DNA from: an uncultured Alphaproteobacteria bacterium
GTDB taxonomy: Bacteria > Pseudomonadota > Alphaproteobacteria > Rs-D84
Direction of reading: 5' to 3'
Assembly (NCBI GenBank): GCA_947175875.1
Contig: CAMWON010000004.1
Span: 62,001-126,000, forward strand
Length of the DNA stretch: 64,000 bases
In this document: one piece after another, positions 59,028 through 64,000 of the stretch
Layout: each line of letters starts with the position of its first letter
Numbering within the stretch: the first letter of the stretch is position 1
Notes under the pieces: model-generated
What the model was told of the DNA's origin: nothing
The model's database searches: none
The model's input: only the letters and a program-made list of their open reading frames with translations
Translations under genes and position numbers: made by a program

Positions 59028-60116
59028 TTATTTTATTTCGCCGACATATGCGCCGAGCCCCGTCGCCACGCCCAGCAACGGGTCGTCCGGTTCGACATAT
59101 GCGTTTGATGTTTCGATACCCGGGATGTGCGGGTCCGGAACCAAGTCGCCGTGGTTGAAAAATTCGGCCAGTGCAATTGTCTTGCACTTTCCATTCTCCA
59201 TGGCGGTCATTACATATGTTTCATTGTTTTCAATGGCACGCACCGCACAGTCTGTCATTGACGCCGCGACAATGCGGTCGGTGGCGGTGGTGTCGCCCGC
59301 GCGCTGGAAATGTTCCGGGTATTCCGCACGGCAATATATACCCGCCGCAGACAGTTGGCGCGCAATCATTTCCGCCGCTTTGCCGGAATGGCCACGCAGT
59401 GAAATCCCCTCGGATACGACGATGACGCCGTAATCGGTCGGGGCGTTCTTTATGTGTTCTATCAGGCTGTTGACGTCGAATTTTATTTCCGGTATCAATA
59501 TCGCCGATGCACCTGCGGCCACGCCCGCCTCCAGCGCCAATTTCCCACAGTCGCGTCCCATTGCCTGGACCACGAACCAACGGCGATGGCTGCGTGCGGT
59601 CATCAACAGCTGGTCACAGAAATTCGTTAACTGCTGAACCGCGGTGTTAAATCCGATTGTTGCGTCGGTCAGCGGCACGTCCATGTCGATTGTTTTCGGC
59701 ACGCATATCAGTTTTACGCCGGAATATATTTCTTTAAAGCCCCATGCAAGCGACAGACTGCCGTTGCCGCCAACCAAGACAAGCGTGTCCAGGTTTAATT
59801 CTTTGAGGGCGCTGTTCAGTTTTGCGTTAAATTCTTTTAATATCCCCTGGCGAGAGGCCTCTTCAAAATTCATTGTGCCGTCACGGCCGTTGCGCAGAAT
59901 GCTGCCGGACAGGCGTGCAAATTCCAACGGCATGTTTTCAGGCGTCAATTCCACCGCGTCCGTCGGTGTAGAGTACAGGCCGTCCGTGCCGCCGCGGATT
60001 CCGATAACGGACCAGCCGCGCGAATCCGCCGCTGAAACCAATCGCTGAATCACGGTGTTCAGACCACTGCAGTCGCCGCCGGTGGTCATGATTCCAATTC
60101 TTTTTTTGTCGCTCAT
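59028..60116 (-). CDS. pfkA: 6-phosphofructokinase family protein
   Basis: 362 residues from ATG 60116 (AAGGAAAG upstream). IGIMTTGGDCSGLN (nucleotide-binding start), VIGIRGGTDGLY, LVGGNGSLSLA (116-124) and CVPKTIDMDVPLT (TID-x-D catalytic motif with Asp144 and Asp146), MGRDCGKLALEAG and VVSEGIS. Family A PFK. The GGDGS Asp that binds Mg is Asn118 and the usual TIDND Asn is Met145. These changes make kinase activity uncertain. With gpmI nearby, glycolysis is the parsimonious role. Confidence 0.85.
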   Translation of the reverse strand: MSDKKRIGIMTTGGDCSGLNTVIQRLVSAADSRGWSVIGIRGGTDGLYSTPTDAVELTPENMPLEFARLSGSILRNGRDGTMNFEEASRQGILKEFNAKLNSALKELNLDTLVLVGGNGSLSLAWGFKEIYSGVKLICVPKTIDMDVPLTDATIGFNTAVQQLTNFCDQLLMTARSHRRWFVVQAMGRDCGKLALEAGVAAGASAILIPEIKFDVNSLIEHIKNAPTDYGVIVVSEGISLRGHSGKAAEMIARQLSAAGIYCRAEYPEHFQRAGDTTATDRIVAASMTDCAVRAIENNETYVMTAMENGKCKTIALAEFFNHGDLVPDPHIPGIETSNAYVEPDDPLLGVATGLGAYVGEIK

Positions 60117-60223
60117 ATTCTTTCCTTTTTTTTGCTGGTAAATTATAACACAATTAAGTTGACAAACAAATATCTTTTGCAATAATTTGTCTATTGAAAA
60201 TATTCATCTTCGGAGATTGCGAA

Positions 60224-61345
60224 ATGGCAAAGAAAAACACAAAAACCAAGATTAAACCCTCTACAGACGATTTGATTGACAATGCAATCGCCCAGCAAAA
60301 TTCGTGGATGGAAAACCGTCGCGCATTTGCACAGCGATTTTTGAAAAGTTTAAACATATTTGCGCGTCCGAATCCAAAGAAGGCGGATGCGGCCGCCGCC
60401 GACAAATCTGAAAACCGTGGGTGGCGCCCGTACTGGTTTCCGATATTGTGCGCATTGGTCGTAATATTTGTTGCGATATGGGTTGCGTTCTTTCATACGA
60501 CGACGCATCGCGTTATTGTCGTTCCGGCGGTTCCGGATCCGGTGGTGCGCGCCATTGACACGGAAACAAAGCCCTCTTTCGATATTGTTCGCATCGAGCG
60601 CGGCGGTCAGATTGTCGTTGCCGGGCGCTGGATTCCGCATCAGAACATTTCTATTTTAATCAACGGCAAAATCGTTGCGACCGAGCGCACAGATTCCCGC
60701 GGCGAGTTCGTTTATTCGCCGACCCATCCGCTGGCGGCCGGTAATTACACGATTTCCTTGCTGGGGGTAAATCCGGACGTTCACAGTGAAGACAACGTTT
60801 TTGTATACGTTTCGGAACAGGGATATAAAAACTCCATATCCTTGCTGATGACGCGTGACGGCAGCACCCTGCTCCAGGCGCCGACCATGCTGACCGACGG
60901 CGATTTGGTCGTTTCCAAAATTGATTATTTAAGCACGGGCCGCATCGTTGTGACCGGCGACGCGATGCCGCGTTTACGCGTGTCTTTGACTCTGGGGGAC
61001 AAATACATGGGTTTTGCGCGCGTGTCCGACCATCGTCATTTTGGTCTGGGGGCGGATGTCGGCGAATTAAAGTCGGGCCAGGAATACAGTCTGGCGGTGC
61101 GCCTGCATGACGGCGACGGTCGCACGATTGCGACAGTGCGTCATAATTTTGTAATGCCGGAAATGACAGGCGACGACAATACGTATTACACGGTGCGCCG
61201 CGGTGACTGTCTGTGGATTATTGCGCGCAATTTCCTGCGCCGCGGGGTTTTGTTCAGCATGATTGCCGAACGCAACAATATTGAAAATCCGGATTTGATT
61301 TATCCGAAGCAGCTGTTGCAGATTCCGGTGGACGAGTCGAAATAA
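60224..61345 (+). CDS. LysM-domain envelope protein
   Basis: 373 residues from ATG 60224 (GGAG nine bases upstream). A basic, Lys/Ala-rich N-terminal region is followed by one TM helix (ALVVIFVAIWVAFFHTTT) at about 85, a periplasmic beta-rich region with two Ig-like segments (IERGGQIVVAGRWIPHQNIS; YLSTGRIVVTGDAMPRLRVS) and a C-terminal LysM (YTVRRGDCLWIIARN ... IENPDLIYPKQLLQIP) that binds peptidoglycan glycan. Anchored in the inner membrane with LysM outside. Next gene follows without a gap. Confidence 0.85.
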   Translation: MAKKNTKTKIKPSTDDLIDNAIAQQNSWMENRRAFAQRFLKSLNIFARPNPKKADAAAADKSENRGWRPYWFPILCALVVIFVAIWVAFFHTTTHRVIVVPAVPDPVVRAIDTETKPSFDIVRIERGGQIVVAGRWIPHQNISILINGKIVATERTDSRGEFVYSPTHPLAAGNYTISLLGVNPDVHSEDNVFVYVSEQGYKNSISLLMTRDGSTLLQAPTMLTDGDLVVSKIDYLSTGRIVVTGDAMPRLRVSLTLGDKYMGFARVSDHRHFGLGADVGELKSGQEYSLAVRLHDGDGRTIATVRHNFVMPEMTGDDNTYYTVRRGDCLWIIARNFLRRGVLFSMIAERNNIENPDLIYPKQLLQIPVDESK

Positions 61346-61933
61346 ATGGCAGACGATATCAATTTTGAAGAATCCCAGGAAGATGCGCGCAAAGAGCGCA
61401 TCCGTCGTCAAAATGCCGAATATTATGCGCGGCACAGGGATGAAATAAATCAGCGCTCCAAACAATATTATCAGGACAACAAACAGGAACTGCGACCAAA
61501 ACGCAGGGTGCATGAAAAGAAGTATCGCGAAAAGCACGCGGAATATGTGCGCAAAAGAAAGCACGACTGGGATGTCGAGAATGCCGAGCGCTGTGCCAAA
61601 TATGCGGCGGCCCGTTATCGCCAGTGTCGTGAAATGACCGAACGTGCCAAATTTGTTTGTCCTGCATTTATGTTTTTAACGCGTGTGCGCGCGGAAAGCC
61701 TCGCGACCTATTCCATTGCGTACAAGCCCGGCGAACGCGTTGTGCCAAAGGCTGCAAAGTTGTGCGATGCACTGCGTGTCATGGATTCGCGAATTTGCCC
61801 GCTGGTGCGCGGCGGCACACAGGAACCGGCGGCGATGGTGGCGCAGTGTCCGATGCGTGGGGCTTTTCTTATTTCCGGGGCGGCCGGCGAAATTGCAAAA
61901 ATTGCGCAAATACTGCGACAGAATCAAAAATAA
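61346..61933 (+). CDS. Basic coiled-coil protein, unknown
   Basis: 195 residues, starting on the base after the LysM stop, so coupled. The N-terminal 90 residues are highly charged and repetitive (RQNAEYYARHRDEIN, KQYYQDNKQELRPKRRVHE), likely helical; the C-terminal part has CPAFMFLTRVRAES and ICPLVRGGTQEPA with four Cys. No signal. Function unknown. Confidence 0.65.
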   Translation: MADDINFEESQEDARKERIRRQNAEYYARHRDEINQRSKQYYQDNKQELRPKRRVHEKKYREKHAEYVRKRKHDWDVENAERCAKYAAARYRQCREMTERAKFVCPAFMFLTRVRAESLATYSIAYKPGERVVPKAAKLCDALRVMDSRICPLVRGGTQEPAAMVAQCPMRGAFLISGAAGEIAKIAQILRQNQK

Positions 61934-61953
61934 AATTGGCGCAAGGCCAATTT
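61924..61953 (-). terminator. Terminator of tRNA-Gly
   Basis: Minus strand AAATTGGC-CTTGC-GCCAATTT followed by TATTTTTG. Confidence 0.75.
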
Positions 61954-61958
61954 AATCT

Positions 61959-62032
61959 TGGTGCGGGCGAAGGGAATCGAACCCTCGTCTTCAGCTTGGG
62001 AAGCTGACGTGCTACCATTATACCACGCCCGC
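61959..62032 (-). tRNA. tRNA-Gly (CCC)
   Basis: A 74-nt cloverleaf on the minus strand. Acceptor GCGGGCG/CGCCCGC, stem TCAGC/GCTGA around loop TTCCCAA (anticodon CCC), CCA encoded. Confidence 0.95.
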
Positions 62033-62091
62033 AGTGACCAGTATTTTATCCGGGCGGCGCTTAAATGTCCAGCATAAAAGTATAAAAATAT

Positions 62092-62120
62092 TTGACTTTT
62101 GACAAAAACAAATGCATAAT
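62092..62120 (+). promoter_or_regulatory. Promoter of the rpsP region
   Basis: TTGACT (62092-62097), 17-bp spacer, CATAAT (62115-62120). Start expected near 62127. Confidence 0.65.
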
Positions 62121-62126
62121 AGGTCC

Positions 62127-62240
62127 GCAAATCCCAACAGATTGCCATTATTGTAAATCCAGTATGCGGTATGCATGTGGAACATCAACCGGCGAGTGTT
62201 CGCTCTTGATGTGGTTTTAAATATGTGCTTTTTGGGATTA
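62127..62240 (+). ncRNA. Candidate structured leader upstream of the 56-codon gene and rpsP
   Basis: An 8-bp closing helix AATCCCAA (62130-62137) with TTGGGATT (62232-62239) encloses three possible hairpins: GATT/AATC (about 62140-62158), CCA-ATGC/GCAT-TGG (62159-62180) and ACATCAA/TTGATGT with an inner GCGA-GTGT-TCGC (62182-62212). The whole would be a four-way junction about 110 nt long, starting at the predicted transcript start. No known riboswitch class was recognised. Read by eye from one copy, so unproven. Confidence 0.5.
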
Positions 62241-62257
62241 ACAAAGGTATATGAAAT

Positions 62258-62428
62258 ATGAATAAAAATATATTGGGTTTGGGATACGAGGCGCTGTTAC
62301 AGCCTAATGTGACGGTGCGTAAAACCGAATGCAAAACCGTGGCAATAAGTGCAGAGGCTCTGCAGGCCGCAAAGATTAAGTTTTTCGGGCTGGACCGTTT
62401 GTTTCAGTCTAATCAAAAAGTGAAATAA
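62258..62428 (+). CDS. 56-residue protein upstream of rpsP
   Basis: ATG 62258 (AAAGGT upstream) to TAA 62428. The product begins MNKNILGLGYEALLQPNV and ends LDRLFQSNQKVK, a small soluble chain with one Cys and no signal peptide. It is 19 bases before the rpsP start and shares the rpsP leader. Unknown function; could be a regulatory or ribosome-associated small protein. An ATG at 62251 in another frame closes after four codons. Confidence 0.6.
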   Translation: MNKNILGLGYEALLQPNVTVRKTECKTVAISAEALQAAKIKFFGLDRLFQSNQKVK

Positions 62429-62447
62429 AAAAGCAAGGAGTAAAAAA

Positions 62448-62867
62448 ATGGCAACAGTTATCAGATTGGCACGTTATGGTGCAAAAAAGCGTCCGTATTA
62501 CCACGTGGTTGTGACGGATTCCCGCAATGCGCGTAATTCCGGCAATGTTTTGGAAGTCGTTGGCAAATACGACCCGATGCAGCCGCGCGACAGCGAAAAG
62601 CGCGTTATCCTGAACCTGGACCTGGTAAAGGCTTGGTTGGCAAAGGGTGCGAAACCGTCCGACCGTGTTTACAAGTTCTTGGCGAATGCGGGCCTGGTTG
62701 CGAAAAAGCCGGTTCCGGTTCAGACGAAAAAGCACCTGCAGTCTGAAAAGACCCAGATGAAGATTAAGGACAAGGCGGACAAGCTGGCCAAGGCTGCGGA
62801 AGAAAAAGCAGCGGCAGAGGCGGCGGCTAAAGCGGCCGCAGAAGCCCCGGCGGAATCTGCGGAATAA
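62448..62867 (+). CDS. rpsP: 30S ribosomal protein S16
   Basis: 139 residues: S16 core of about 85 (VIRLARYGAKKRPYYHVVV, YDPMQPRDSEK, WLAKGAKPSDRVYKFL) followed by an Ala/Lys/Glu tail of about 50 residues absent in E. coli S16 (82 aa). AAGGAG is upstream. First of the rpsP-rimM-trmD order. An Ala/Lys tail also occurs in S9, L25 and GcrA here. Confidence 0.96.
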   Translation: MATVIRLARYGAKKRPYYHVVVTDSRNARNSGNVLEVVGKYDPMQPRDSEKRVILNLDLVKAWLAKGAKPSDRVYKFLANAGLVAKKPVPVQTKKHLQSEKTQMKIKDKADKLAKAAEEKAAAEAAAKAAAEAPAESAE

Positions 62868-62870
62868 TTT

Positions 62871-62900
62871 AATATACCCGGGGATTTCCCCGGGTATATT
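62871..62900 (+). promoter_or_regulatory. 14-bp stem-loop between rpsP and the 63-codon gene
   Basis: AATATACCCGGGGA-TT-TCCCCGGGTATATT, a perfect 14-bp stem, followed by AAAATAGGAG and not by a T-run. It looks like an mRNA processing or stability hairpin more than a terminator. Confidence 0.55.
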
Positions 62901-62916
62901 AAAATAGGAGTACTTC

Positions 62917-63108
62917 ATGTCTAAATGTCCATATAATGATTCAATTGAATGCAGTAAAGAATGCCGGCAAGAAGAATTGACGCGTCAGATGAATTTGGCA
63001 CTGCGCAGCGGGATGTTCTGGTTTAATACGACGCCGCAAGGTGTTTCGTGTTCGGTTAAGCATTGGCAGTGTGCTCGTTTGTTGGCCGCCAATCAGGTAC
63101 AGCGATAA
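62917..63108 (+). CDS. 63-residue Cys-containing protein between rpsP and rimM
   Basis: ATG 62917 with AGGAG nine bases upstream; its stop is immediately followed by the rimM ATG. Five Cys (MSKCPYNDSIECSKEC, VSCSVKHWQC) and His suggest a zinc-ribbon-like or redox fold, by spacing only. No signal peptide. Its position in the conserved rpsP-rimM-trmD operon is unusual. Confidence 0.65.
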   Translation: MSKCPYNDSIECSKECRQEELTRQMNLALRSGMFWFNTTPQGVSCSVKHWQCARLLAANQVQR

Positions 63109-63555
63109 ATGACACAATCCGATAAAATTTTAGTCGGTAAAATCGTTGCGCCCCAGGGAATTCGGGGCGAGGTTCGTGTTCATACATTCACCGCCGCGCC
63201 CGCGGATTTTAAGGCGTTGCGAATTTTGGACGTGCCGTTGCGCTTTGTGCGTGCGGCGGGCGCCGATATTGCGATATGCCGCGTTGATGGTGTGATCGAC
63301 CGCAACGCCGCAGAGGCTTTGCGCGGGACAGAGCTGTTCATTTCGCGTGACGCCCTGCCCGATTTGGATGCCGATGAATATTATCAGGCGGATTTAATCG
63401 GGTTTGACGTTGTGCGTGACGGTGCTAAAATCGGCACTGTCGCGTGCTTTCAGAATTTTGGCGCCGGTGATATTATTGAATTGGATAATGGCGACATGGT
63501 GTCGTTTAAAGGCGCCGTCGTTGAGATGGAAACCAAAAACATAGTTGTAAAATAA
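63109..63555 (+). CDS. rimM: Ribosome maturation factor RimM
   Basis: 148 residues. VGKIVAPQGIRGEVRVHTFT (RimM N-terminal beta-barrel), GVIDRNAAEALRGTELFIS and the PRC-barrel domain DEYYQADLIGFDV. It binds S19 and assists 30S maturation. Shorter than E. coli RimM (182). No gap to either neighbour. Confidence 0.92.
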   Translation: MTQSDKILVGKIVAPQGIRGEVRVHTFTAAPADFKALRILDVPLRFVRAAGADIAICRVDGVIDRNAAEALRGTELFISRDALPDLDADEYYQADLIGFDVVRDGAKIGTVACFQNFGAGDIIELDNGDMVSFKGAVVEMETKNIVVK

Positions 63556-64000
63556 ATGCATTTCAACATACTGACCATTTTTCCGGAAATGTTTCCCGGC
63601 ACGCTGGGCGGCGGGGTTGTCGGTCGTGCGTTGGAACGCGGCATATGGTCATATGATGTGATAAACATACGTGATTTTGCCTATAACAATTATGGCAGTG
63701 TTGATGACGAACAGTTCGGCGGCGGCAAGGGTATGGTTATGCGTCCCGACGTTTTGGGGGCGGCGCTGGATTCCATTGAAAAACGTGGGCGCGTGATATA
63801 TTTTTCGCCGCGTGGTCCGCGACTGGAACAGTCGATTGTTCGTGACTTTGCCGCCGCGCCGGATGCGACATATACGCTGTTGTGCGGACGGTACGAAGGA
63901 ATTGATCAACGAATCATCGAAGAATATGATATAATGGAACTGTCTATCGGCGATTATATCCTGTCCGGGGGCGAAATTGCCGCGCAGGTTTTTGTTGACA
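63556..64000 (+). CDS. trmD: tRNA (guanine-37-N1)-methyltransferase, partial
   Basis: The first 148 codons, cut by the window end. MHFNILTIFPEMFPGTLGGG, YNNYGSVDDEQFGGGKGMVM, IYFSPRGPRLEQ, LLCGRYEGIDQRIIEEYDI and ELSIGDYILSGGE, the trefoil-knot SAM-binding motifs of TrmD. It methylates G37 of tRNAs with G36 (such as tRNA-Pro and tRNA-Leu). Start follows the rimM stop directly; last in the operon as usual. Confidence 0.96.
   Translation, partial: MHFNILTIFPEMFPGTLGGGVVGRALERGIWSYDVINIRDFAYNNYGSVDDEQFGGGKGMVMRPDVLGAALDSIEKRGRVIYFSPRGPRLEQSIVRDFAAAPDATYTLLCGRYEGIDQRIIEEYDIMELSIGDYILSGGEIAAQVFVD

Overview
The window is a dense, roughly 50% GC bacterial chromosome segment. A GcrA-type cell-cycle regulator, a SlyB-type 2TM-glycine-zipper lipoprotein, a Tol energising operon with a YbgC thioesterase, and RpsP-RimM-TrmD synteny all point to an alphaproteobacterium. 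The many small Cys-rich secreted proteins, the InlB/Flg_new-type repeats and a CarboxypepD_reg-like domain suggest a host- or gut-associated uncultured lineage (RF32/Rs-D84-like). That placement is an inference; no 16S rRNA gene is present. I see no transposase, prophage or CRISPR array.

Layout. 0-1.2 kb: TMEM175-like channel and four tRNAs (Leu-CAG, Ala-CGC, Leu-UAA, Val-CAC). 1.2-7.9 kb: a small secreted protein, then a five-gene leftward operon made of a prepilin-peptidase-like enzyme, an envelope protein, two large secreted proteins with membrane-basic-membrane cores, and a GH108 muramidase. The first envelope protein and the muramidase share a 612-bp DNA block that is identical base for base. 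8-22 kb: gcrA, corA, acpS, an adenylate kinase, rpsA, slyB-like, tig and rplM-rpsI, interleaved with small Cys-rich exported proteins. 22-28 kb: a leftward operon of a secreted protein, response regulator, histidine kinase, argS and a CarboxypepD_reg-like secreted protein. 28-32 kb: an alpha/beta-hydrolase-fold protein, ruvB, ybgC-tolQ-tolR-tolA and rnpB. 32-38 kb: a 1896-residue repetitive Cys-rich surface protein. 38-50 kb: secA, dnaE, rsmH, a membrane/cytosolic pair and two large Cys-rich exported proteins. 50-64 kb: an XRE regulator, gpmI, tadA, rsmD, rplY, dnaK, pfkA, a LysM protein, tRNA-Gly and rpsP-rimM-trmD (the last cut by the window end).

The most interesting signal is a set of five long structured 5' leaders (about 225-275 nt). 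Each has its own sigma-70-like promoter and each precedes an exported Cys-rich or surface protein gene. Three (10.8, 52.4 and 58.9 kb; type A) and two (17.7 and 18.6 kb; type B) have unrelated sequences but the same plan: promoter, hairpins, a GGCGC/GCGCC hairpin with a U-tract in most copies, an a:b hairpin, a later segment c that repeats a and can pair with b instead, and a U-rich terminator-like hairpin just before the ribosome binding site. Stem sequences change in compensating ways between copies. This looks like an undescribed family of attenuator or riboswitch-type leaders controlling a modular surface-protein repertoire. A separate junction-like RNA lies upstream of a 56-codon gene and rpsP.

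Housekeeping genes are conventional in order and motif content. Oddities are an alpha/beta hydrolase lacking the nucleophile Ser, a phosphofructokinase with GGNGS instead of GGDGS, a short TolQ, a shortened response-regulator DNA-binding domain, several TTG starts and a probably leaderless gene at 16351.
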